This document shows positions 12,001 to 20,624 of a DNA stretch of 64,000 bases, piece after piece. Within the stretch, counting starts at the first letter, position 1. Each line of letters begins with the position of its first letter. Both the position numbers and the translations under genes were made by a program. The DNA is from Owenia fusiformis. Its lineage: Eukaryota; Annelida; Polychaeta; Sabellida; Oweniidae. The notes beneath the pieces were generated by a model, which did not search any database, was not told where the DNA came from, and worked only from the letters and a program-made list of their open reading frames with translations. The stretch covers positions 20,692,822 through 20,756,821 of the forward strand of contig CAIIXF020000008.1 in assembly GCA_903813345.2 (NCBI GenBank). Reading direction: 5' to 3'.

Positions 12001-15000
12001 CCATGCACAGTGACCAAGGGAGGAACTATGAGTCTAAAGTGTTCCAGGAAGTATGCAAAGCTTTTGGAATTAATAAAACAAGAACCACGCCATTAAGACC
12101 ATGCTCCGACGGAATGGTTGAACGGTTTAACCGCACACTAGAGAGTATGCTGAGTATGTTCGTAGAAAAGCATCAACGTGATTGGGATGAGTACTTGCCA
12201 TATTTGATGTTAGCTTATCGCACCTCAGTTCACGAGACATCACAATTTACACCATGTGAAATGATGCTAGGAAGGCAATTGAATTTACCAGTAGATATAG
12301 TGTTTGGATCACCACCCGGAGAAAATGATAAAGAGGAGACTGAATATGTAGCAACAATGAAGAACAGATTGGAAAGTGCGCATGCCTTTGCTAGGGAGAA
12401 TCTGAAAAAGAACAGTCTGAGACAAAAGAAGAATTATGATATGAGAGCAGGAGAAATTACGATGCACGAAGGAGATGCTGTTTGGTTGCATTGTCCAGTG
12501 AGAAAACCAGGTATCTCTCCAAAATTACAGAGACCTTATCAAGGTCCCTACATAATCACGAAACGAATAAGTGACATTACGTTTCGAATCAGAAGATCAC
12601 CTAGGAGTAAGGAAACAGTAGTCCATATAGATAGGTTGAAGCCATACAATGGAGAGGACAAACCAACGTGGTATAAACAGAAAGAGGTAGTCCAAGTTGA
12701 TTGTGAAAAAGAACCACAGCAGACCACTAAACCGGTGAAACATCGAGAAAATATAGAAGCAGCTAATATAGAGAAAGAACCTGCAGACCCAAGCGATGAT
12801 GCGGTGGATGAAGAGATTGAGAGTGCAGATGAAGTACATGTAGACAGGAATGAAGATGATCAAAGGGAATCAGAAGAGTTTTATGAAGTTGAGAAAATTC
12901 TAGGGAAAAGAAAAAGGAATGGAAGAGATGAATTTTTGTGCAAATGGAAAGGATGGGATTCTCGACATAACACATTTGAGCCATTCTCACATTTGAATGA
13001 ATCTGCCAAAGAATACATTAGGAATCATGTGATTCCAGATGTGAAATAATAAGTGTCACTGTTCTCAGCATATTAGTGACCATTTAGGACAGTTGTAGTA
13101 GAGTAAGGAAGATCGGTATACATATTGTTGTAGATAATTGTATAAATATGTTATTTCGACGAGAGGATTTATTTACAGTTAAAGGTGGACTATGAGATAT
13201 GAAGTGAAGATTATATATTGAGACTCAAAAGTTTGTGCTTCAATCACTATTGTAAATACGTGTATAAGTTGCTGATAAAAAAAGTCAAGAAATGATTGGT
13301 GTAATGACTCAAATAATCTCAAATGATATGTGAAAAGTAGAACAAAGAGAAGATGTATATATATAAGGTGGTGTGTCAAATTAAGAGAAGCAATATTAAT
13401 CAGTTGTATAAACCAACTTTAGATGTTTTCCAAAACGCGTCATGTAATGCTTAAGAATCAGCAAATACAGTTCTTGCCGTACTATATGCGTTCATGCAAG
13501 TAACTACTTGCCTTAAAGTGAATTGCATAGCTTGAAATAATGTATGCCGAAGTCTCTTTTGCAATGCCGTTAATGATTATTTGGGAAATGTTGAAAGAAG
13601 GTACTTGGTGATCCAGAATCTATGAAGTGATTTTTGTCTGGTAGTTGCATTAAAGGACATTTGAAGGAATGGTTATTTTAAGAAGCTGAATCTTCGGATT
13701 TGGTGGATTCGTTTAAGAAGACGACATTATGTATTTTGCCTTGATTAGTGTGACTGCGTATGGACTTATAACCCATAAAGCGATTGATAAAGACTAAATG
13801 TGATGTATGAATGTAAATCATGCGAGAAATATGTTGTCAATTTTCTTTGACGATTTCTTCAACTGATGATAGTGTGGACATGAATTTGTGATCAGTTACC
13901 GGTACTGTGATCGATTTATTTATCATCAATTAATTTTGATCGATGAGTTCTTGTATTGTATATACTAAGTGGATGGGCACGTAAGATTGTGTCATGGGGA
14001 GGTGTAATACGATATTAGGAATTGTGTCTGAAAGTAAGGAGAGTCAGTTGGATCTCGATGTTTGGTAGTTGCTAGATCAAGTTTCGCTGATTAAGGTTAT
14101 GGTGATCCAGGTGATACAACTGTCATAGAGTTGAAATAGTTGAGAATGATCATTTGGAATAAGAGTACTAGCTTCGGATATATGGCGAGAGTGATATTTG
14201 TGGAAACTATTAATTTTTTGGAACCAGAAAAGGACAATGTCTAATATAAGATGATATGCATAGTTTGGTCTATTGTTTTGTTTGATCACGCACGTATTTT
14301 ATTGGAGAAGAATATTAAAACTCCAATCCAAGAAATGAAATGACGTGTTAGTAAGAATGTATTTTGAGCTGTAAATAGGAAAACTTGTAAAGGAATACAG
14401 TATTATCAATGGAGGAAAATGCAAATAGCACGAGAATTATATGATTTGAAGAAGATATGTGATTGTTATGGCTAGATAGCCATCGCCCAGAAATAAATGT
14501 TGTCTTAACGAGGACGTTAACTAAAAAAAGGAGGGGGTGAAAGCATTATATCTGAGAATTTTTGTTTAAAAAAAAATGATTGGCATCTGCATTGTAGATA
14601 GATATAATCGATTGATATTTTTTGGAGATGTTTGATCCACGTATAAAGACCTAACAGAGAGTTATCTACTAAGTTACATTTTAAAGTCGAGGCCTTAATT
14701 GCCGACCATGTGAAGTTTCTATGAAGTGGATTTGAGTTTTATTTTGAAGACGAGCGTGAAATTTCAACAAAGAGAACTGGTCAGTAAGATATAATGACGT
14801 GAAAGTTTTGAAAATATGAAAATGAAATGTACCAGTCACATATTTAACAAAATAGAATAGAGGAATATAAATTAAATGTTAATGACGAGGACGTCATTTT
14901 ATAAGAGGGGGAGCTATGTAACGGTCTGCTTAACGAAATTATTAATGCATAAAGCTTTCGCAGTTGCGGCAGTATGATATTTTAATGTCTATTTCACTGA

Positions 15001-17486
15001 AACACAAAAACGGAGCAACACTTTAAATATGAATCCCGTGTGGTAGACTAATCGGAAATAAACCGGTTTTGTAACTACGAGGAAGCAAACCTTGACGGAA
15101 AACGCAATTCGAACGCGAGTTTGAAACTATTATCTGTAATCTGATTGGTTGATTTTATATCAACTCACGATTGAATCGAATGTTAGATCGCCAGCGTTGT
15201 AGGGCGTCAGACGATATCTGGAGGCACGACTACAAGGTAGGGCTATGCACATTTTCTAGGTGAAAGGATTCCTGTTCATGGACTTGATGTGACATCGGGA
15301 TAAAGACTTCAACGACGATAGACAGCAATGAGCAACCTAAGATAAAGGATTCGTAAGCTGTGAATCTACAGCAGTCCGTTGGGGTGCCGTAGAAGCTGGA
15401 ATTCGTTGATCGAAGAAACTATCACCGTGGGATTTCAACACACAGTCAGCCAAGTTCCCCGCCATCTCGAGCAGAACTTTCCACGCCCACTTGAAGGACG
15501 ATTTCCCACAACCATGTGCCTTATATCGTCTCGCATAGCTTTTATTATATTTTAATAGACATTTTAAATAGACATTTCTGTAGCTCTGGTTTAAAGTACA
15601 TTTTACATAGACAATTCTATAATAATTGATTAGATTACTAGCATCATAAATACCATTGTTCTTTCTCTCAGTGCAATATTACTATTTTGATCATACTGTT
15701 CTCTATGTTGATTTTAAATAAATAAACCTTGTACATATTGTTATATTTTACATCACTTGTCGTGTTGCATATGTGTTGCATGTTGTATTTGATATATTAG
15801 GTTCTGTTTAAAAAGTCCCATTCCCCTCCCCGTTGCGTCCGGTTACACTCCGATTCAAATTAACAAATTACATTATAGGATTGTGAGGGACATTTGATAT
15901 GATTTTTGAAAAGATTGCTTTCAATCCAAATTCATAATTCGTTGCTGCCTCATTATCAAAGACAAGTTGAACGACACTAAAATCAAAACAATATAAATAA
16001 TAAGTTAAAATATATATTTATATTCTTGCTATGTTATTTCTTAAATAGGCTTGTTAAAATATCTAACAATATAACTGTTGTTTAAAGATGTCAAGGTATG
16101 TGAGGAGACGTGCAGAGTTGACAATGATTGCCTGCAGTACGAGAATGGCAGAAAGAAGTATTGTACTGTTGGAGGCACTGCTGGAACACAGAAAGGCAAA
16201 TGTGAGATGAAACACGAGAAAGGATATCGCTGTGCAAGAAGCCCAGAATGCTTAGGGAAAATGTACTGCAGGAATGGACAATGCCAGGGTAAGAAAAAAT
16301 AAATGTAATATTGCACGGCATTCTTTATATAATCATTTCTAAGGCAAGACCATAGGAGATATGATCAGAAAGCAGAACAATAGTAATTAACACATTTTGC
16401 TGAATATATCACAAACTTTCTATAATATCTGGCACTAATGTGTTCTTTCTGACTCCGGTTTCTGACTGACTGACTTTATATGACACGTTTATTGGAGAGG
16501 TACTGCGATGTTTCTTCATCCTAGAGAGAGATAATAATATTGTCAATAAACATATTTCCGCCATAAATACAGTTGCTGAGGAAGTGGTTATCTGTAGTCT
16601 GAACTGCCATGGACCAGACCCCAGGAAACCTGATCACATCAGACCAGGACATATTGTGAACATCACATACGCTTGTACATTTATTCGAAGGGCGGAGATG
16701 GGACACAAGAACGTGAAGGCCGAAATAACGTATGTTGATGACATTGCAAAAATATTATAATTATGTATAGCCATATTGGCTTTCATTAAACTGCACTTTA
16801 GTACTAACCAAAAAATTCAAAAAGGCCTTAATTTAATGTCCTGTCTAAGAACCCCTATTTTTTACTTTCGAAAATGGATTCTAGCAGTACTATCAAACAT
16901 GAATCTTCTTGTTGAAATCCGATCAACTTGAGTTCTACTGAGAAAATGAGGATTTCAGCAAGGCTGCCATTGGCTTTACATGGTGGCATACATGATGCTA
17001 TCCCGATGCTAAGTCATTGGTCTATGGTGTATGTTGGATAGTATTTCTAGATTCCATTTTCATAAGTAAAAATAGGGGTTCTAAACAGGACATTGGGCTT
17101 GCTTTTTAGAACTTTTTGTTGGTACTACTTACTCTCTTGTCACATTGACAGTATGATTCAGTCGTTTCGCTTATTTCATCATTTCAGTATCGTAATCTGC
17201 TTCTTGAAAAAAAATTGTCCAAAATCATGTAAATCATGTTGACATGTACATTAAAAACACATAGATCTTATTTTATGTGTAAATTATTTCTTTACTCAGA
17301 TTAGACAATACGAAGACGCTTGGCATTGTAAAAGGTGAATCACCGCAGTATTTCAGTGGATTCGTCACCAAGAAAGCCAGGAAAGGAGAGTTCACTGCAA
17401 GTTTGAAAGCTGTAATGACAACGTGTGTGAGCAACAAAGACAGCTGCGCGGCTAACAGAAAATGCATTTTAAATTCTGGACAATAA
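3031..17486 (+). CDS. Secreted cysteine-rich multi-domain protein, copy A (5 exons)
   Basis: Exon model: 3031-3070, 3752-3910, 16088-16288, 16573-16729 and 17300-17486. It gives 247 residues with GT-AG introns in phases 1, 1, 1 and 2. Exon 1 encodes a hydrophobic signal peptide starting MRIIVALVVMATTG. Exons 2 and 3 are cysteine-rich, with 7 and 9 cysteines (for example WCNKGICEPM and YCRNGQC), of the general EB-module or dickkopf-like type. Exons 4 and 5 form a C-terminal domain of about 110 residues with six cysteines, a core FIRRAEMGH, an NIT glycosylation sequon and a conserved KKARKGEFTASL stretch, ending ANRKCILNSGQ. The total is 22 cysteines after the signal. The exon 3 acceptor (TAAAG at 16083-16087) differs from copies C and D but keeps frame. 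Intron 2 is expanded by an 11.8-kb retrotransposon in the same orientation, so splicing efficiency is uncertain. I do not recognise the family. A secreted extracellular role is inferred. Confidence 0.75.
3071..3751 (+). other. Intron 1 of copy A
   Basis: The donor is GTGAGA at 3071 and the acceptor ATAG ends at 3751. The intron is AT-rich with no coding signal inside. The equivalent intron in copy C is 369 bp and in copy D 139 bp, so copy A has the longest. Confidence 0.6.
4014..4944 (+). repeat. 5' LTR of the gypsy element
   Basis: 931 bp, TGTAAC...GTTACA, with a perfect 6-bp terminal inversion. Near its end it contains TAAATAAATAAACC, carrying an AATAAA polyadenylation signal that would also act in the 3' LTR. 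Confidence 0.95.
6040..6262 (+). repeat. 22-bp tandem repeat in the retrotransposon leader
   Basis: About ten units of a 22-bp sequence, AAGCAGTGACCTTCGATATC plus TC, are arrayed head to tail. The central units are nearly identical and the flanking ones degenerate. Confidence 0.85.
6769..6944 (+). other. Cluster of four perfect stem-loops with AAAG loops
   Basis: Three copies of TTGCC-AAAG-GGCAA occur at 6769-6782, 6818-6835 and 6864-6881. The last two extend to GATTGCC/GGCAATC. A fourth hairpin of different stem but the same loop, CATCTGC-AAAG-GCAGATG, lies at 6927-6944. Stem sequence changes while the AAAG loop is kept, which is the pattern expected of selected RNA structure. Confidence 0.7.
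7827..13049 (+). CDS. Gag-pol polyprotein of the Ty3/gypsy element (single ORF)
   Basis: The frame is open from 7737; I prefer the ATG at 7827 (MEPKDMQ), giving 1,740 residues, because the 30 residues before it look non-gag. Positions below count from 7737. A retrotransposon gag domain spans about 85-245. Two zinc knuckles lie near 320-355, the first with a shortened CX2CX3HX4C spacing and the second a normal CX2CX4HX4C. An aspartic protease carries LIDSGS (about 471). Reverse transcriptase carries FCIDYRKLN and YIDDV (about 915). RNase H carries LDTDASDFGIGG (about 1060). Integrase has an HHCC zinc finger (about 1300-1345), a D-D-E core (ATDILGP, HSDQGRNYES, MVERFNR) and a GPY/F-like module. 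A C-terminal chromodomain lies at about 1715-1755 (FLCKWKGW, NTFEP), which in this class can bind modified histones and steer integration. There is no stop or frameshift in it. Gag and pol share one frame, so regulation of their ratio must be by something other than a visible frameshift. Confidence 0.97.
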   Translation: MEPKDMQRSNNNFEDREKRQMKYKKDAETYQLAPSIRNFDSSNETENYKKCTYKAKPDTYNGEISWPDYESQFEICAELNGWNIVQKAKILAIHLKGAAREVLTDIPLESRSDYETLTQRLKTRFSPEQKEINKCNLKNKRRGTSESLTELGQYLRRQTALAYPGFDFSLREEIAFDHFMVAISKQSDMKTYIRLCKAKTLDEAVLAGLEWESYTVIDGVNAGVSKQNEIEEPNTILTIEKEQSCVENILKLIKEQQETIKVLNREITDIKAMNRGVSQGDILNPPQDITCFNCQGNHTSNKCPEILFCTECQSQRHVKEFCKARLSENTKERWYPHREFSRHRYNHRARKRRRNFEKFGIGRKNPSNSERASKQDEQIQNHYDDNTNVESVETLRENCAEFTPGINKMIKQVEKYKDREIINNILEDGLFVKAKLESGTVQFLIDSGSCISIISMEKFMEIGKEKDIIVPPYNGFKNADGSQLPLVGYSNVSLGIGHGVFQHKIWIAHISVDAILGMDFMVQHKCMLDMGNGSMHIGEDYVDCWTRDSQPVIKVLVNSTVKVPPMSELIVKGRINRISGPYNEGNRQLGVIEPSQTFNDKHDVMIGRSLVDLKDKKEQVIPLRVLNPTDQPIVIYKNTRAAEVELIDKIDHVLDQYGNRINAVSSSDSKPSQNIPEYLKDLHERSSKHLNTEQSQLIGDLLIRYKDIFAKSSDDLGKTSIVEHTIDTGNHAPIRQPPRRQALSQQKVVTEEVEKMLKNGIIEPSNSPWSSPVVLVKKKDGTTRFCIDYRKLNEVTRKDAYPIPRLDTCLDSLAGAQWFCSMDLASGYWQVKMHEADKDKTSFVVKDGLFSFNVLPFGLTNAPSTFQRLMETVLRGLQWKTSLLYIDDVLTWGTTFENTLNNLREVFERIRKSGMKLKPKKCSFFQKDLIFLGHKVSTDGIETDPVKVERIVNWKTPHCQKEVRAFNGFVGYYRKFIKNYSKIARPLNQLCEKTQKFVWTKECETAFQTLKTAISSAPILAYPEADSQFILDTDASDFGIGGVLSIVKDGVEKPVTYSSRTLNKSERRYCVTRKELLAVVVFVKKFRPYLYGRKFIIRTDHKALKWLFKFKEPDGQIARWLEMLSSYDMEIQHRAGKSHSNADGLSRMVCPQCGMEDGQINAIHENTSGPQEKQILEAWTSEEIRNMQLNDKDISPILKAFERQKRPQWNYISKESPATKHLNSQWDRLEIKGGILYRRFESDIGDKITFQMVLPKRLHRDVLFQLHSMPTGGHLGVMKTVEKIRERFYWHSLRSDVRNWCHQCDQCASRKPNLKKKRAKMKLYQVGAPMERIATDILGPLPTSEKGNKYILIVADYFTKWTEAYAMPNQETETIADIVSKEFICRWGCPMAMHSDQGRNYESKVFQEVCKAFGINKTRTTPLRPCSDGMVERFNRTLESMLSMFVEKHQRDWDEYLPYLMLAYRTSVHETSQFTPCEMMLGRQLNLPVDIVFGSPPGENDKEETEYVATMKNRLESAHAFARENLKKNSLRQKKNYDMRAGEITMHEGDAVWLHCPVRKPGISPKLQRPYQGPYIITKRISDITFRIRRSPRSKETVVHIDRLKPYNGEDKPTWYKQKEVVQVDCEKEPQQTTKPVKHRENIEAANIEKEPADPSDDAVDEEIESADEVHVDRNEDDQRESEEFYEVEKILGKRKRNGRDEFLCKWKGWDSRHNTFEPFSHLNESAKEYIRNHVIPDVK
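13050..14916 (+). other. Long non-coding 3' region of the gypsy element, with two polypurine tracts
   Basis: About 1.9 kb lies between the pol stop and the 3' LTR with no envelope-like frame. The true polypurine tract abuts the LTR at about 14903-14914. An upstream look-alike at 14510-14537 has the same lead-in (GAGGACGT...) followed by AAAAAAAGGAGGGGG, so the tract and its 5' context appear duplicated about 375 bp apart. Confidence 0.7.
14917..15847 (+). repeat. 3' LTR of the gypsy element
   Basis: 931 bp, matching the 5' LTR base for base as far as I can follow. It is followed by the CTCC target duplication. Confidence 0.95.
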
Positions 17487-18470
17487 AAGAATATACAGTT
17501 ATCGTAATGCCAATTCCTTATCACTACTACACTATGAGAGTTCCCGATGAATTATTCATGATTTAAATGTACATTTATTTGAAAAAAAATAATTGGAAAT
17601 AAATAGAAGACAATGAAATGATTTCGTTTATTAATTTGCTTGTTGCGTGAAGTATTTCAGGATGTTTGACTCGGTTTCCAACTCACCAAACCACTTGTCT
17701 AAGTTCTCCTCTCTACCTGGGCCTCTACCCCCTAAACCCCGTTTGCCAAAGTCAACACAAGAACAACACTAGGCCAAAAATATTAATTTTACTTTAAGAC
17801 TATTGACAGAGATTGAGAAAGCTGTCAAAAGAAAAATTCTCCCTCTTTTATCAACCACATCAGTTCATATTTACAGGATATAACTATAACATATTGCGCA
17901 TTGTACTGTTACTCGTTGCTATGGTAACAAATTCAATTAGCATTTTAGAAATATCACTCTATGGCAAACATAACAGATTATTGATTCATAGTACTGCGTT
18001 AAAACCTTTCTGGGACCCATAATTATTTTAGACAACATATTTAGCTTGAAATAGTACGGATTTTATGAAATAAGTATTTGATTGGATTCGTACACCACAC
18101 AATGAGGCAGTGTCAAGTTAAAGGGTGGGGTTTTGACTAAAATCTTATATGTATCTTTTGGGAATATTCACAAACCCTTGTGTCATACACTCATTGTATA
18201 TTATAATGCATGTGTTTTTATGAAATAAACAAATTGAAACTGAATGTTTTGCCTAGCAACCACGTAGTCCCATACCGAATTCATTATAGCGACCATTATT
18301 ACTCCTTTTTTCTTTTCAATCACCACCAAATGTAAAAAGGGGTGCTGGGTGTCTAAACTTTTGTTACATTTCACTTTTGCCTGGCAACCACATAGCAACA
18401 GTATAAAATTACAAAAGTTCACCTTAATCAGTCATTTATTCTTTGGGCATTATGTTACCAAGTCACATTT
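16410..18470 (+). repeat. Segmental duplication, left copy (pairs with about 23655-25715)
   Basis: The sequence from just upstream of exon 4 of copy A, through exon 5 and about 1 kb of downstream DNA, is repeated in direct orientation at 23655-25715 with scattered substitutions and small indels. The tail (18230-18370 and 25490-25620) contains a block, TTTGCCTAGCAACCACGTAG and following, that also occurs inverted at about 27190-27320, so it is a dispersed repeat. Confidence 0.9.
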
Positions 18471-18912
18471 TGAGCTTTCCTGAGCTTTGTTAAGCTGTGA
18501 CACCGTCTCGCTCTCGGCGCTTTAATCAATTCGTGACAGAGCGCCCAAGATTTTTAAATCTAAGTTCACACCAACGGCGCTTTGATGGCGCTTTAAAGCA
18601 CTAGACCCATCAAAGCGCCGTTGCTACAAACTTGCAGTTTAAAAATGTGTACCTTTGTTGATTGTTCTGATGTGTTGCATTATAGATAGTTTTATTGCCT
18701 CTATAACAATGCATGTTTTGTACAAGCATTAAACTATATAATGTAATAAATGAATCATCTATATTTAAACTAATCAGTCCATTGTATTGGAATCATTTCA
18801 CTCGCAAACTGAATATAAACTATATGAAATCAAATGGAAAATATCTGATCATTGCATCTGATAATTACATGGTTAATCGCAGTATGAACCAAGCTGTGAT
18901 CCTATGAGCAGT
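17487..18912. other. Intergenic DNA after copy A
   Basis: An AATAAA at 17598-17603 is the likely polyadenylation signal of copy A; another AATAAA overlaps the stop codon. A short palindrome at 18573-18621 (AACGGCGCTTTGATGG, spacer, then its inverse) looks like a small fold-back repeat. No gene is seen. Confidence 0.6.
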
Positions 18913-18919
18913 TATAAAT
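18913..18919 (+). promoter_or_regulatory. TATA box of the defensin-like gene
   Basis: TATAAAT lies 44 bp before the start codon of the small secreted-peptide gene. The spacing would give a very short 5' leader if transcription starts about 30 bp downstream. Confidence 0.5.
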
Positions 18920-18956
18920 CACGGATAAGGTCACTGGACAAGAAACATTGAAAAAG

Positions 18957-20154
18957 ATGAATTCTCTAACTTTGTTAGTTTGCATCGTTGCGTTGGTGGT
19001 CAACCATGGATGGGGATGGCTCTTTTGGCCAAAATCTAGGCGTAAGTTCCGACTTGTATTTCGATTGTGCTGTTTGTTAATTTAATCTGATATTTATTTC
19101 TGTGGTTGAAAATAAAAAAATCAGATTTTCGAGAAAAGCTCCCGCCATTTTTCTAAGCGGCGGCGATCTTGGAAGAACAAGTTTTGTAAAACTGTTCACT
19201 GATATCCATCTTTTCACTAAATATGAAGAAAAGTCGTCTACTAGCATTTGAGTTATCATCCGGACAGCTTCAGCATAACCCTTATTTTATACTGAACTTC
19301 GTTCGTTGGCACAAATAACGAACCAAAACTATCAAACCATTATCAATTTAACCCTACGTCTCATACACATCCTCACGAAGGTGAGATGAATATGATCCAA
19401 ACGAGGACAGGGCTCAATAATATAAGAAATTCATGCTCCACATGATTTATTCAACAGAAATGAATTAACATTATTTGATTTTTTAGCTTGTGAAGGAGAC
19501 CGTATAAGTGGAAAGTGCCGGAAAGAATGCCATAGGAATTATGAAACGTTTATAGGACGAGAAGGATGCCCTAATAGGAAACACCACTGCTGCGTCGTAT
19601 GTAAGTTTTTTATAATATAACTCACAAATTGTCAAAGTCCTATGAGGGACAATTTACGATTATTGATATTTTAAAAATCTGTTGTTGTACTAAGAGACTG
19701 CAACATATATGTTGATTTCATGGACATGCAATGTGTTATTTTTTGTTGACGAGACTTTAAGCAATCATTACCATAAGGTACCTGTTTGGAATATTGCTTA
19801 TCTTTTTAAAAAATATCACTTCAATAATGGATTTTTAGACAATTAAGAAATATATTATTTTTTCGGCAAATATAAACTCGGATTTCTTAACATAAAATGT
19901 ATCGATTGCGTTGATATTTTTAAGCATGTTAATAAAATGTATGTACTATCAACTCCTGAAAGCGGGATGTTTGATATGTCTTAGTCACATAATTAAGTAT
20001 GCTTTACTATATGTATACGATTTGTCAAATATTTTTATCCTCCAACACATCGGCCATATTAATATACACTATCGATGCATTATTTTGGTGCAAGCTATGC
20101 CACAAGGTACATTTTGATGACATATCTTCGATTGCAGACAATGGAGATATATGA
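18957..20154 (+). CDS. Beta-defensin-like secreted peptide (3 exons)
   Basis: Exon model: 18957-19041, 19487-19600 and 20138-20154. It gives 71 residues with GT-AG introns, both phase 1. Exon 1 encodes a signal peptide starting MNSLTLLVCIVALVV, followed by an aromatic stretch WGWLFWPKSR. Exon 2 holds all six cysteines of the mature part with spacing C-x8-C-x3-C-x12-C-x6-CC. This is the beta-defensin and big-defensin order, including the typical adjacent final pair (HHCCVV) and a Gly-Cys before the fourth-cysteine loop (GREGCPNRK). The mature part is basic. Exon 3 adds only YNGDI and the stop. An alternative third exon at 20462 (acceptor TTACAG) would give a longer tail and is less convincing. 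An ATTAAA at 20226 could serve for polyadenylation. Antimicrobial function is inferred from the fold pattern. The gene lies between cysteine-rich paralogues A and B on the same strand. Confidence 0.7.
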
Positions 20155-20624
20155 TTGAGTGTTGGTATTTCTCGTGAATTCAAGTTGTCTAGATGAGGCT
20201 GTCCAATATTTTGTATCCTCCAAACATTAAAATATCATCTTTAGGAAAAAATATTTTTAGATTATTATTTTGAGAAATGAAAGTACTTGATAAAAGTGTT
20301 TAGATCATTATTGTTAAATTTTTGAAATATTTGAATTGTCTTTGTAAAACTTAATTAAGCATGTGTTGGAGGATACAAATGATTTTAAAATTATGTGAAA
20401 TATACACGTACAATCAAAAGTTAGTTTTATTCATATTTTTATGTTTATATTTAAATTACAGCGAAGAATGAGTCCTTGCCAAACCAAGAAACAATATATT
20501 TTACTCTCAGTTTCATGTGTGATCATGCTATAACTTTGTGGGAATAGCGATGTATGTAACCTTTACATTTCTAGTTGCTCACAATATTATTAGTTCAATT
20601 TCTGAGAACTTGTAGATGATTCTA
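20155..20624. other. Intergenic DNA after the defensin-like gene
   Basis: AT-rich sequence with no supported gene. TCCTCCAACACAT at about 20038 and its inverse TGTGTTGGAGGATA at about 20360 form a widely spaced inverted pair. The significance is unknown. Confidence 0.5.

Larger units (their letters stand above)
4014..15847 (+). mobile_element. Full-length Ty3/gypsy LTR retrotransposon with chromodomain
   Basis: Two 931-bp LTRs (4014-4944 and 14917-15847) start TGTAAC and end GTTACA. By eye they are indistinguishable. The element is flanked by a 4-bp target-site duplication CTCC (4010-4013 and 15848-15851). A primer-binding-type TGGTGGCAGC follows the 5' LTR at 4947, and a purine-rich tract AAGAGGGGGAGC precedes the 3' LTR. 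The internal region is 9,972 bp, with one intact gag-pol frame. LTR identity and the intact frame point to a recent insertion. It lies in intron 2 of copy A, 103 bp after exon 2, in sense orientation, so its polyadenylation signals could truncate the host transcript. Confidence 0.97.

Noticed and set aside
17813-18022. 69-codon frame conserved at 25057-25266
   Set aside because: Its conservation is explained by the segmental duplication as a whole; substitutions are not focused on third positions by eye.
20462-20548. Alternative third exon of the defensin-like gene
   Set aside because: The acceptor is usable and in phase, but it adds a non-basic tail; the nearer exon at 20138 gives a compact peptide typical of the class.
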